NCBI GenBank assembly: GCA_037443705.1
Contig: JBBINV010000009.1
Span: forward strand, 10,963-74,962
Direction: 5' to 3'
DNA: 64,000 bases
Origin: 2-02-FULL-66-14 sp037443705
GTDB lineage: Bacteria; Pseudomonadota; Gammaproteobacteria; Burkholderiales; SG8-39
How positions within the stretch are numbered: position 1 is the stretch's first letter; every line of letters begins with the position of its first letter. The translations under genes were made by a program, and so were the position numbers. A model generated the notes under the pieces. That model had not been told where the DNA came from. It was given only the letters and a program-made list of their open reading frames with translations, and did not search any database. This document shows, one piece after another, positions 32,696-40,919 of the stretch.

Positions 32696-33988
32696 ATGGC
32701 CGAGGCGCTCGCCGGATTCGCGGCGTTCCTCGCGCTCGCGTTCCTGCGCGTCCCGCTCGCATTCGCGATGGGCCTGGTCGGGTTCGTCGGCGTCGCGTGG
32801 AAGGTGAACCTCGCGGCCGCCGGAGCGATGGTCGCGCAGACGACCTACGAGACCGGGCTCGCGTACACCCTGTCGGTGATCCCGCTCTTCATACTGATGG
32901 GGAACCTCGTCGTGCGCGCGCGCATGTCCGAGGAGCTCTTTCACGCCGCCTACACCTTTCTCGGCCACCGGCGCGGGGGGCTCGCGATGTCCACGGTGAT
33001 CGCGAGCGCGGGCTTCGGCTCGATCTGCGGCTCCTCGATCGCGACCGCGGCGACCTTCTCCAAGGTCTCGTACCCGTCGATGAAGCGCTACCGCTATCGC
33101 GATGCGCTCGCCGCAGGCGCGATTTCGGCCGGGGGCACGCTCGGGATCCTGATCCCGCCCTCGGTCGTGTTCGTGATCTACGGCATCCTGACCGAATCGA
33201 ACATCGGCAAGCTCTTCATCGCCGGGATCCTGCCCGGGCTCGTGATGACGCTGCTGCTGTGCACGGCGGTGGCATGGATCGCCTGGCGCGACCCGCAAGC
33301 GGGCCCGCCCGCCGACCCGCACGGCTGGGACGAGCGGCTCGAGGCGCTGCAGCACGTCTGGCCGGTGGTCGTGCTCTTCATCGGCGTGATCGGCGGGATC
33401 TACGGCGGCGCGTTCACCGCTGCCGAGGGCGCCGGCATCGGCGCCGGCGGCGCGTTCCTCTTCGCGCTCGCGAGGCGCACGCTCACCTTCAGGATCCTCG
33501 TGGAGATCCTGGTGGAGAGCGCACGCACCACCTCGATGATCTTCATGATCCTGATCGGCGCGTTCCTGTTCGCCAATTTCCTCAATTACACGACGCTCCC
33601 CGGCGATCTGCGCGATTTCGTGGCGCAGTTCAGGGACCGCCCGGTGCTCGTAATCGCGGCGATGTGCGTCATCTACATCGTTCTCGGAATGGTGATGGAG
33701 GAGCTCGCCATCGTGCTTCTCACCGTGCCGCTCTTCTTCCCGGTCGTCATCTCGCTCGGCTACGATCCCCTCTGGTTCGGCGTGATTGTCGTGATCGTGG
33801 TGCAGATCGGACTGATCAGCCCTCCGGTGGGCCTCAACCTGTTCGTCGTCAAGAGCCTGCTCCCTCACATCTCGCTTCGCACCATGTACGGCGGCATCTG
33901 GCCGTTCGTCGTGGCGCAGATCGTCGTTCTCGCGCTCGTGATCGCCGCGCCCGGGCTCGCCACCTGGCTCCCGCAGTTCATGAAGTGA
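32696..33988 (+). CDS. dctM: TRAP transporter large permease (DctM type)
   Basis: Sodium-driven membrane subunit of 430 residues with about 12 helices. Seen: the family tracts LSVIPLFILMGNLVVRARMS, GFGSICGSSIATAATFSKV and GGTLGILIPPSVVFVIYGIL, plus ISPPVGLNLFVVKSLLP near the end. It translocates the solute released by DctP. Last gene of the operon; tRNA-Val follows 25 bases later. Confidence 0.95.
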   Translation: MAEALAGFAAFLALAFLRVPLAFAMGLVGFVGVAWKVNLAAAGAMVAQTTYETGLAYTLSVIPLFILMGNLVVRARMSEELFHAAYTFLGHRRGGLAMSTVIASAGFGSICGSSIATAATFSKVSYPSMKRYRYRDALAAGAISAGGTLGILIPPSVVFVIYGILTESNIGKLFIAGILPGLVMTLLLCTAVAWIAWRDPQAGPPADPHGWDERLEALQHVWPVVVLFIGVIGGIYGGAFTAAEGAGIGAGGAFLFALARRTLTFRILVEILVESARTTSMIFMILIGAFLFANFLNYTTLPGDLRDFVAQFRDRPVLVIAAMCVIYIVLGMVMEELAIVLLTVPLFFPVVISLGYDPLWFGVIVVIVVQIGLISPPVGLNLFVVKSLLPHISLRTMYGGIWPFVVAQIVVLALVIAAPGLATWLPQFMK

Positions 33989-34013
33989 GGTAGAATCGGC
34001 GCCTCGCCGGCGC

Positions 34014-34088
34014 GGGTGGTTAGCTCAGCGGTAGAGCACTGCTCTCACACAGCAGGGGCCACTGGTTCGATCCCAGTACCACCCACCA
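34014..34088 (+). tRNA. tRNA-Val (CAC)
   Basis: A 75-base cloverleaf. The acceptor stem is GGGTGGT/ACCACCC, the D arm TAGCTCAGCGGTAGAGCA, and the anticodon arm CTGCT-CTCACAC-AGCAG gives anticodon CAC. The T arm is CTGGTTCGATCCCAG and CCA is encoded. Confidence 0.95.
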
Positions 34089-34259
34089 GGATCCCCCTCC
34101 CGGCAAACCGCTTTCCTCGTCTATGGGCGAGAGCTCTTCCGGTCGCGCGTCAACCGGACCGGATAGGACAAATGCCTTACGCCGTCGCTTCGTGCGCGTG
34201 TACCCTTCTGCTTCGGCGCGCCGCGCGCCCGTTTGCAGCGACAAGGATCCGCAGCCCTG

Positions 34260-34545
34260 ACGCATGATGTCAGCGTCCTGCGAGCGCTTCTCGCCTGCCG
34301 TTAGCAGGATCACTACCGTCTTTCCGTCGCGGCCGAAATGAACGCGGTAGCCAGGCCCGCGGTCGATGCGCCACTCGAACACTCCATCGCCCATGGGCTT
34401 CCAGTCCCCCGGCGTTTCAGCGCGAACGCGGTTGATGCGAGGCGATCGTGGCCGCTACGACCTTGTCTTTGACCGAATCGATCCACTCCCGGAACGGGCA
34501 ACTGCCTGTCGCTGTCACGCAGTGCAGGACGGCGATCTCCGTCAT
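34260..34545 (-). pseudogene. RelE/HigB-type toxin remnant, frameshifted
   Basis: The minus strand begins with an ATG at 34545, reads CPFREWIDSVKDKVVAATIA, then breaks near 34437-34443 (two bases missing). It continues in another frame as RINRVRAETPGDWKPMGDGV and FEWRIDRGPGYRVHFGRDGK, then TVVILLTAGEKRSQDADI. This is the phage-derived Gp49-like/HigB toxin family, which cleaves mRNA on the ribosome. The C-terminus has lost its pattern and no antitoxin gene is seen after it. From 34089 to 34260 and 34546 to 34638 I find nothing further. Confidence 0.72.
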
Positions 34546-34638
34546 CCGCCGTTGGTGCAGCTTATGAGAGTCATATGGTCAATCGCCTGCGCCCCCGCCT
34601 CAAGAATTAACGCATCCGCCGTTGATCGGATGACGACG

Positions 34639-34908
34639 TCAGGCGCCGAAAAACGCGAGGAGCCCGACGACGGCGAACGACGCGGCCGCGAACGCGCGCA
34701 CGATTCGCGCGGGAACGAGGGTGAGCACCCGATCGCCCAGAAGCACCGCAGGAATGTTGGCGATCAGCATTCCGAGCGTGGTGCCGGCGACGATCGCGGG
34801 GATGGTGGCGTAGCGCGCGGCGAGGACGAGGGACAGGAGCTGCGTCTTGTCGCCGACCTCGGCGAGCGCGACGACTCCGGTGGAGACGAGGAGCGCTTCC
34901 GGCGTCAA
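34639..34908 (-). CDS. Half-length GDT1/TMEM165-family (UPF0016) membrane protein
   Basis: The family normally has about 190-230 residues with two homologous three-helix halves, each carrying E-x-G-D-(K/R)-(T/S), and exports Mn2+ or Ca2+. Here only 89 residues exist. The start LLVSTGVVALAEVGDKTQLL is like the first half, then IVAGTTLGMLIANIPAVLLG is like the second. One EVGDKT motif (residues 17-22) remains. The TTG start overlaps the RND gene stop (TTGA), so translation is coupled. It may be a deletion product of recombination between the two halves, or a working homodimer. Confidence 0.72.
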   Translation of the reverse strand: MTPEALLVSTGVVALAEVGDKTQLLSLVLAARYATIPAIVAGTTLGMLIANIPAVLLGDRVLTLVPARIVRAFAAASFAVVGLLAFFGA

Positions 34909-37900
34909 GCCGCCGTCTCGACGCGCTTGCGATATGCCACGTAGTACAGGACCGGGATCACGACGAGCGTCAGCGCCGTCGAGACCAGGATCCCGAAGAT
35001 GAGCGAGATCGCGAGGCCGTTGAAGATCGGGTCGTCGAGGATGAAGGTGGCGCCGATCATGGCGGCGAGCGCAGTGAGCGCGATCGGTCGCGCGCGCGCG
35101 GCGGCCGAGTGCAGGATCGCGTCGCGGAACGCCATGCCCTCGGCCACCTTCTGATCCACGAAGTCCACGAGCAGGATCGAGTTCCTCACGATGATGCCGG
35201 CCAGCGCGATCATGCCGATCATCGAGGTCGCAGTGAAGTTCGCGCCGAGGAGCGCGTGCCCCGGCATCACGCCGATCACGGTGAGCGGGATGGGCGCCAT
35301 GATGACGAGCGGCACCAGATACGAGCCGAACTGCGCGACCACCAGCAGGTAGATGAGGACGAGCCCCACCGCGTAGGCGAGACCCATGTCTCGGAAGGTT
35401 TCGTAGGTAACCTGCCACTCGCCGTCCCACTTCACCGCGTAGCCGCGATAGGGGTCGGAAGGCTGGGCGACGAAGTGCTCGCCGAGCCGCCCTCCTTCCT
35501 CGAGCACGGCGCCTGCCACCTTGCCGCGCGCCGCAAACATGCCGTAGAGCGGGCTGTCGACGCGCCCGGCCTGGTCGCCGACCACGTACACCACCGGCAG
35601 CAGGTCCTTGTGGTGGATCGGGCGGTCGCGCTCGTCCGATACCGGCGTGACGAGTTCCGAGAGCGGCACCAGCGCACCCGCGCCGGTGCGAAGCCCGAGC
35701 TTCATCAGCTCGTCGAGGCCGCCCTGGCGCTTCGCAGGAAGCGTCACGCGCACCGGAACCTCGTACTTCGAGAAGCCGTCGTGCAGCGGCGTCGCGTCCA
35801 CGCCCGCGAGGCCCATGCGCATCGTTTCCACCACGTCGCGCCGCGTGACCCCCGCGAGCGCGGCCTTCGCCTGGTCGACGCGCAGCCGGATGCGGGGCGC
35901 CGGGTCCTCCACCGAGTCGTCGATCGCGACCACGCCGGGCGTGGCGGCGAAGGCCTCGCGCACCTTTTTCGCGACGCGGATCCTCCCGGCCTCGTCCGGG
36001 CCATAGACCTCGGCGACGATCGGCGAGAGCACCGGCGGGCCCGGCGGCACCTCTACAACCTTGACTTTCGCGTTCCAGCGCGCCGCGATGCGCTCGAGGT
36101 CGGGGCGAAGCGCTTGCGCGATCTCGTGGCTCTTGCGGCTGCGCTCGGCCTTGTCCTTGAGGTTCACCTGGAGGTCGCCATGCTCCGGCTCGGACCGCAG
36201 GTAGTACTGCCGCACCAGGCCGTTGAAGTTGATCGGCGCCGCCGTGCCCGCATAGGCCTGGTAGTCGGTCACCTCGGGCTCCGCCGCGAGCCGCGCGCCC
36301 AGGTCGTGCAACGCCGCCGCGGTCAGCTCGAGCGGCGTTCCCGCCGGCATGTCCACCACCACCTGGAATTCCGACTTGTTGTCGAACGGCAGCATCTTCA
36401 GCACCACGAGCCTGAACCCCGCGAGCGACACCGATCCGAGGATCAGCGCGAGCACGGCGAGGACAAGCGTGCGGCGATTCCTCGAAGAGCGGATGAACGG
36501 CTCGAGGACCCGTTCGAGAAACGCCTCGATCCTTCCTCGGTGGCGCTCAGCGGCTCCGTGGCCTTTGAGCAGCTTCAAGGCGAGCCACGGAGTCACGGAG
36601 AAGGCAATCGCGAGCGAGATCAGCATCCCCATGCTCGCATTGATCGGGATCGGGCTCATGTAGGGCCCCATCAGGCCGGTGACGAAGGCCATCGGCAGGA
36701 GCGCGGCTATCACGGTGAAGGTGGCGAGGATGGTGGGCCCGCCGACCTCGTCGACCGCGGCCGGGATAACTTCGGCCAGCGGCTTGCCCTCGAGCGTCAT
36801 CCGGCGATGGATGTTCTCGACCACCACGATCGCGTCGTCGACCAGGATCCCGATCGAGAAAATCAGCGCGAAGAGCGAAACCCGGTTCAGGGTGAAGCCC
36901 CAGGCCCAGGAGGCGAACAGCGTGGTGGCAAGCGTGAGCAGCACTGCCGCGCCTACGATCAGCGCCTCGCGCCGCCCGAGCGCCGCGAGCACCAGCAGCA
37001 CCACCGAGAGCGTGGCGAAAACGAGTTTCTTGATGAGCTGCTGCGCCTTGTCGTTCGCAGTGGCGCCGTAGTTGCGCGTCACCTCCACGCGCACGTCCGC
37101 CGGGATCACCGCGCCCCTCAGCTCGTTCACGCGCCGGAGCACGCGCCCGGCTACGTCGACCGCGTTCTCGCCCGGCTTCTTCGTGATCTGGATCGTCACC
37201 GCCGGCTGCTCGCCGCCGCGGCTTCCGAACCAGGCGTAGCGCGCCGGTTGCGCGGGGCCGTCGCGCACCTCGGCGACGTCGGCCACGGTCACGGGCCGGC
37301 CCTCGAAGGCGCCGACCACGAGCGAGGCCACCTCGGCGGCCGACTCGAGGAAACTGCCGGTCTCCACCACGACCTCGCGGTTCTCGCTCACGGTGCGGCC
37401 GGCCGGCGCGGCGACGTTGCCGAGCCGAAGCGCGTTGCGCACGTCGAGCGCCGATACCCCGTGCGCGGCGAGACGGTCCGGATCGAGCAGCACGCGCACG
37501 GCGCGCCCCGGCCCTCCGATCGTGTGCACTTCGCGCGTTCCGGGCACGCGCTTGAGCTCGGCTTCGGCGGCGTGCGCCACGCGCTCGAGCTCGAAGGCGC
37601 CGGCGGTGCGGTCTTCGCTCCAGAGCGTGAGCGTCACCACCGGCACATCGTCGATGCCCTTGGGCTTGATCACGGGCTCCCCCACGCCCAGCTCGGGCGC
37701 GACCCAGTCGCGATTGGACTGGATCGTGTCGTGAAGCCTGACCAGCGCGTCGATCCGCGGCACGCCGACCTTGAACTGCACGGTGAGAACCGCCATGCCG
37801 GGGCGCGATACGGAGTAGACGTGTTCTACGCCGGTCATCTGCGCGAGCACCTGCTCGGCGGGTGTGGCCACGAGCGACTCCACGTCCTTCGCCGAGGCGC

Positions 37901-38066
37901 CCGGGAACGGCACCAGGACGTTCGCCATCGTGACGTTGATCTGCGGCTCCTCCTCGCGCGGGGTCACCGCGACCGCGAACAGCCCCAGCAGGAACGAAAG
38001 CGCCGCGAGCAGCGGCGTGAGCTGCGAGGCCTGGAAATAGCGCGCGATGCGCCCCGAGAGCCCCAT
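34905..38066 (-). CDS. RND efflux transporter, inner-membrane pump
   Basis: Proton-driven pump of 1053 residues with the RND plan: helix 1 (ARYFQASQLTPLLAALSFLL), a large periplasmic loop, helices 2-6, a second loop, helices 8-12. The start tract TPREEEPQINVTMANVLVPF followed by PGASAKDVESLVATPAEQVL, and FALIFSIGILVDDAIVVVEN in helix 4 with the proton-relay acids, place it with HAE1-like pumps rather than the heavy-metal group. The membrane-fusion protein lies 4 bases upstream; no outer-membrane channel gene is present. It is in the operon DUF2892-trx-MFP-RND-GDT1. Confidence 0.93.
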   Translation of the reverse strand: MGLSGRIARYFQASQLTPLLAALSFLLGLFAVAVTPREEEPQINVTMANVLVPFPGASAKDVESLVATPAEQVLAQMTGVEHVYSVSRPGMAVLTVQFKVGVPRIDALVRLHDTIQSNRDWVAPELGVGEPVIKPKGIDDVPVVTLTLWSEDRTAGAFELERVAHAAEAELKRVPGTREVHTIGGPGRAVRVLLDPDRLAAHGVSALDVRNALRLGNVAAPAGRTVSENREVVVETGSFLESAAEVASLVVGAFEGRPVTVADVAEVRDGPAQPARYAWFGSRGGEQPAVTIQITKKPGENAVDVAGRVLRRVNELRGAVIPADVRVEVTRNYGATANDKAQQLIKKLVFATLSVVLLVLAALGRREALIVGAAVLLTLATTLFASWAWGFTLNRVSLFALIFSIGILVDDAIVVVENIHRRMTLEGKPLAEVIPAAVDEVGGPTILATFTVIAALLPMAFVTGLMGPYMSPIPINASMGMLISLAIAFSVTPWLALKLLKGHGAAERHRGRIEAFLERVLEPFIRSSRNRRTLVLAVLALILGSVSLAGFRLVVLKMLPFDNKSEFQVVVDMPAGTPLELTAAALHDLGARLAAEPEVTDYQAYAGTAAPINFNGLVRQYYLRSEPEHGDLQVNLKDKAERSRKSHEIAQALRPDLERIAARWNAKVKVVEVPPGPPVLSPIVAEVYGPDEAGRIRVAKKVREAFAATPGVVAIDDSVEDPAPRIRLRVDQAKAALAGVTRRDVVETMRMGLAGVDATPLHDGFSKYEVPVRVTLPAKRQGGLDELMKLGLRTGAGALVPLSELVTPVSDERDRPIHHKDLLPVVYVVGDQAGRVDSPLYGMFAARGKVAGAVLEEGGRLGEHFVAQPSDPYRGYAVKWDGEWQVTYETFRDMGLAYAVGLVLIYLLVVAQFGSYLVPLVIMAPIPLTVIGVMPGHALLGANFTATSMIGMIALAGIIVRNSILLVDFVDQKVAEGMAFRDAILHSAAARARPIALTALAAMIGATFILDDPIFNGLAISLIFGILVSTALTLVVIPVLYYVAYRKRVETAA

Positions 38067-38070
38067 CGCT

Positions 38071-39117
38071 TCAGGCTCCCGCGGCGCCGATGCCTGCCTT
38101 GACCGGCTCGAGCGCGACGCGCTCGCCCGCCTTGAGGCCCGCGAGCACCTCCACCGCGTGCTCGTCGCCCGCCGCGCCCAGGCGAACCTGGCGAAGGCGC
38201 GGCGCGCCCTTGTCATCGAGCACGTACACCGCGGTCACTTCGCTCCGCTGGAGCACCGCCGCGCGCGGCACGAGCAGCCGCGGCGCGCGCCCGGTGACGA
38301 AATGCGCGCGCGCGAATACGCCCGGGTACACTCCGCGCGCGTCCTCCGGCAGGTCGAGCCGCACGCGCGTGGTGTGGGTGCGCGGGTCGGCGGCGGGCAC
38401 GACGGTGACCGAGCGAGCCTCGATCCAGCGGCCGAGTGCCGGAACTTCGATGCGCGCCCGGGCCCCGGCCTGGATCTCCGGGACCCTCGCCGGCGGCACG
38501 TTCGCCACGGCGCGCAGCGACCCCGGGTCGAAGCCGGTCATCAGCGGCTTGCCCGGCGCCGCCATCTCGCCGAGCTCGACGTGGCGTGCCGATACTACGC
38601 CCGAGTACGGCGCGACGATCGTGGCGAAGCTGCGCTCGGTCGCCGCGGCACCGGCGCCCGCGAGCATCGCGGTGAGGCGCGCCTGCGCCTGGCGGAAATC
38701 GGCCTCGGCCCTGTCCAGGCCCGCCTGGCTGATGAACTTCTGCGCGCTCAGCTCCTTCGAGCGCTCGTACTGCGCGCGCGCGTTGGCGAGCGCGGCCTGC
38801 GCCTCGCGAACCTGAGCCTCGGTGGCGGCGAGCGCCTGGGTCGCGGCGCGCTCGTCGATCCGCACGATGACCTCGCCCTTGCGAACGAAGTCGCCCACGT
38901 CGAAGCGGATGTCCACGATGCGGCCCGCGATCTGCGCCGACACCGTCGACTGGCGCACCGCCTCGAGCACCGCTTCGGCGGAGTACGTGAGATCGATCTC
39001 GCGCAGCTCGACCGGGGCCCAGGGCAATGGGGCGGAAGGCTTGACGGTTCGGGCTTCCTCCTGGCCGCAGGAGGCCAGGGCCCCCGAAAGAATCAGGATC
39101 GCGAAAAACCGCTTCAT
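38071..39117 (-). CDS. RND efflux membrane-fusion lipoprotein
   Basis: Periplasmic adaptor of 348 residues that links the RND pump to an outer-membrane channel. The N-terminus is a lipoprotein signal, LILSGALASC-GQ. The halves of the lipoyl domain are VSAQIAGRIVDIRFDVGDFV and IVAPYSGVVSARHVELGEM, flanking an alpha-hairpin (about 95-150). The beta-barrel and membrane-proximal domains follow. The gene ends 4 bases before the pump gene. Confidence 0.92.
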   Translation of the reverse strand: MKRFFAILILSGALASCGQEEARTVKPSAPLPWAPVELREIDLTYSAEAVLEAVRQSTVSAQIAGRIVDIRFDVGDFVRKGEVIVRIDERAATQALAATEAQVREAQAALANARAQYERSKELSAQKFISQAGLDRAEADFRQAQARLTAMLAGAGAAATERSFATIVAPYSGVVSARHVELGEMAAPGKPLMTGFDPGSLRAVANVPPARVPEIQAGARARIEVPALGRWIEARSVTVVPAADPRTHTTRVRLDLPEDARGVYPGVFARAHFVTGRAPRLLVPRAAVLQRSEVTAVYVLDDKGAPRLRQVRLGAAGDEHAVEVLAGLKAGERVALEPVKAGIGAAGA

Positions 39118-39124
39118 TCGCCCC

Positions 39125-39466
39125 CTACAGCGCCTGCTCGACCCAGTCCACGAGGGAGCTCGCGCTCATCGCGCCGGCCGAACGCTCGAACTCGCGCGCG
39201 CCCTTGAACAGGACGATCGTGGGGATCGCGCGGATGCCGTAGCGCATCGCGAGCCGCGGCGACTCGTCCACGTTCACCTTCGCGAGGCGCGCGCGGCCGT
39301 GCAGCTCGCCCGCCGCCTGCTCGAACGCCGGCGCCATCACGCGGCAGGGACCGCACCACGGGGCCCAGAAATCGACCACCACCGGGAGGCCGTCCGCCCC
39401 GAGGAACGAATCGAAGCTCGACTCGTCGAGGGAAACCGGCCTTACGTTCTCGAGAACGGCACTCAT
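39125..39466 (-). CDS. Thioredoxin
   Basis: A 113-residue thioredoxin with the redox site WAPWCGPCRVMAP (Cys near 37 and 40), VNVDESPRLAMRYGIRAIPT with the cis-Pro, and FKGAREFERSAG. No signal peptide, so cytoplasmic. It reduces protein disulfides with electrons from thioredoxin reductase. It lies 9 bases after a DUF2892 gene and 7 bases before an efflux adaptor, an unusual place for the housekeeping trxA; it is more likely a specialised copy. Confidence 0.93.
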   Translation of the reverse strand: MSAVLENVRPVSLDESSFDSFLGADGLPVVVDFWAPWCGPCRVMAPAFEQAAGELHGRARLAKVNVDESPRLAMRYGIRAIPTIVLFKGAREFERSAGAMSASSLVDWVEQAL

Positions 39467-39475
39467 GACCGTTCC

Positions 39476-39694
39476 TCAGGCGCAGGCGCCGGCGCTCTTC
39501 ACGCCGATCCTGCGCAGGATGGATTCGAGCGGGCACAGGCGCGTGAAGCCGCTCTGGAACAGGTTCGCGCCCACGAATGCGGTGAACCAAAGGAAATGCG
39601 CGCTCGCGAAGAGCGGGCTCGCCTCGACGCCGAGCGCGAGGGAGGCGAGAACGAAGAAGCCGGCGAAGATCCGGATCAGCCTTTCCGACGACAT
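39476..39694 (-). CDS. DUF2892 membrane protein
   Basis: A 72-residue protein of two membrane helices: SERLIRIFAGFFVLASLALG, then LWFTAFVGANLFQSGFTRLC, with CPLESILRRIGVK after. DUF2892 is the small membrane domain also fused to rhodanese in YgaP and often sits with sulfur or thioredoxin genes. It heads the leftward operon and shares its promoter region, which carries Fnr- and Crp-like sites, with another DUF2892 gene in the opposite direction. Confidence 0.87.
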   Translation of the reverse strand: MSSERLIRIFAGFFVLASLALGVEASPLFASAHFLWFTAFVGANLFQSGFTRLCPLESILRRIGVKSAGACA

Positions 39695-39754
39695 GTTTTC
39701 TCCAGGGTTGGGTTACCGAACGGCGCCAGCGTAGCCCGCAGTCATGTTGCAGTC

Positions 39755-39770
39755 TGTGACCGTGGTCCCA
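39755..39770. promoter_or_regulatory. Crp-like site
   Basis: TGTGA-N6-TCCCA, one base from the TGTGA-N6-TCACA consensus, in the gap between the two divergent DUF2892 genes. It directly abuts the Fnr-like box at 39771. Confidence 0.45.
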
Positions 39771-39784
39771 TTGATGAAAGTCAA
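39771..39784. promoter_or_regulatory. Fnr/Anr-type box
   Basis: TTGAT-GAAA-GTCAA, one base from the TTGAT-N4-ATCAA consensus. It is 77 bases from the start of the leftward DUF2892-trx-RND operon and 97 bases from the rightward DUF2892 gene. A Crp/Fnr regulator gene lies just beyond at 40134. Confidence 0.6.
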
Positions 39785-39809
39785 ATGCGGCTCGCGCTGC
39801 GGCGCGCTC

Positions 39810-39825
39810 GGTGACCTCGGTCACA
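39810..39825. promoter_or_regulatory. Crp-like palindrome
   Basis: GGTGA-CCTCGG-TCACA, containing the perfect palindrome GTGACC-TC-GGTCAC (39811-39824). It is the second Crp-type site in the same 186-base divergent promoter region. Confidence 0.5.
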
Positions 39826-39880
39826 GACCCCGGCCGGGATCGTGCACAGACTTTCGCTTCCTTCAACCCTGGAGAACGTG

Positions 39881-40087
39881 ATGACTGCAAACGTCGGTGG
39901 TGTGGACCGGTTGCTCCGGATCCTCGTGGGAATCGGGCTGCTCGCCCTGGTGCTGGTGCTGGAAGGAAACGCGCGCTGGTGGGGCCTGATCGGGATCGTG
40001 CCGCTCGCCACCGGCCTGCTGCGCTTGTGCCCGGCGTACACGCTCTTCGGCCTGTCCACCTGCCCGCTCGAGAAGAAGAGCGCCTGA
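39881..40087 (+). CDS. DUF2892 membrane protein
   Basis: A 68-residue, two-helix protein (VDRLLRILVGIGLLALVLVL, then GIVPLATGLLRLCPAYTLFG and CPLEKKSA). It is a paralogue of the divergent DUF2892 gene. The ATG at 39881 has TGGAG 7 bases before it. It probably shares the divergent promoter with the trx/RND operon and precedes a Crp/Fnr regulator gene. Confidence 0.87.
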   Translation: MTANVGGVDRLLRILVGIGLLALVLVLEGNARWWGLIGIVPLATGLLRLCPAYTLFGLSTCPLEKKSA

Positions 40088-40133
40088 GCCGGTTCGGTTA
40101 GACTTGGACGGTCGGAAATCGCCGGCCGTTCCG

Positions 40134-40817
40134 GTGCCTGACACTCAGGAAAACGAAAAGCAGCCCCTCCACAAGCGCCTGCTCGAGCGCTTCCCGGTGT
40201 TCGCGGCGCTGCCCGCGGCGCGGCTCGAGGCGCTGCTGGGCGAGGCTCAGCTGCTGCGCGCGCCGCGCGGCGGGATCCTGTTCGACGCGAACCAGCCCTG
40301 CCGCGGCTTCCCGCTGCTGCTCGAAGGCAGCGTCCGGGTGGCGAAAACCGCGCCGAACGGCCGCGAGATCCTGCTCTATCGCGTGGAGCCGGGCCAGGGA
40401 TGCATCCTCTCGGGCGGGTGCCTGCTCGGCCACTCCGACTATTCGGCGACCGGAATCGCCGAAAGCGACGTGGAGCTCGTCGCGATCCCGCCGGCGCGGT
40501 TCGAGGAGCTGATGCTCGGCTTCGAGCCCTTCCGCCGGTTCGTGTTCGCGATGTACGGCGAGCGTCTCTCGGAGATGATGGAGCTGGTCGAGGAGGTGGC
40601 GTTTCGAAGACTGGACGAGCGGCTCGCGCGGCTGCTCGTTCAGCGGGGCCCGGTGATTGCCGCTACGCACCAGAAGCTCGCCGACGAGCTCGGCAGCGTG
40701 CGCGAGATCGTGAGCCGGCTGCTCCGGAGCTTCGAGGAGCGCGGCTGGGTGCGCCTGGAGCGCGAGCGCGTGACCGTGCTCGACGCGAAGGCCCTGTCCG
40801 GACCTCAGAAAGACTAG
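40134..40817 (+). CDS. Crp/Fnr-family regulator
   Basis: About 227 residues from the GTG at 40134; a TTG at 40104 is an alternative. The cyclic-nucleotide-like sensor domain spans about 10-130 (GGILFDANQPCRGFPLLLEG, GCILSGGCLLGHSDYSATGI). A long helix follows, then a winged helix with recognition helix SVREIVSRLLRSF. The E-x2-SR in that helix is the pattern that reads TTGA half-sites. Cys in CRGFPL and GCILSGGC might act as redox or metal ligands, but the classical N-terminal Fnr Cys cluster is absent. It may control the divergent promoter next to it. Confidence 0.87.
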   Translation: MPDTQENEKQPLHKRLLERFPVFAALPAARLEALLGEAQLLRAPRGGILFDANQPCRGFPLLLEGSVRVAKTAPNGREILLYRVEPGQGCILSGGCLLGHSDYSATGIAESDVELVAIPPARFEELMLGFEPFRRFVFAMYGERLSEMMELVEEVAFRRLDERLARLLVQRGPVIAATHQKLADELGSVREIVSRLLRSFEERGWVRLERERVTVLDAKALSGPQKD

Positions 40818-40919
40818 AAGAAAGACACCCGCGCCGCGAGGCTCGCGCGCGCGAGCGCCGGCCCCGATCCCTCCCCCTGCGATCAACACCTCCCTCGGAG
40901 CGATTCTATAGAATCGGGC

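Noticed and set aside
35109..38102. Long open frames antisense to the RND pumps (also 53055-56390)
   Set aside because: Mirror frames of well-conserved pumps; His/Arg-rich without domains.
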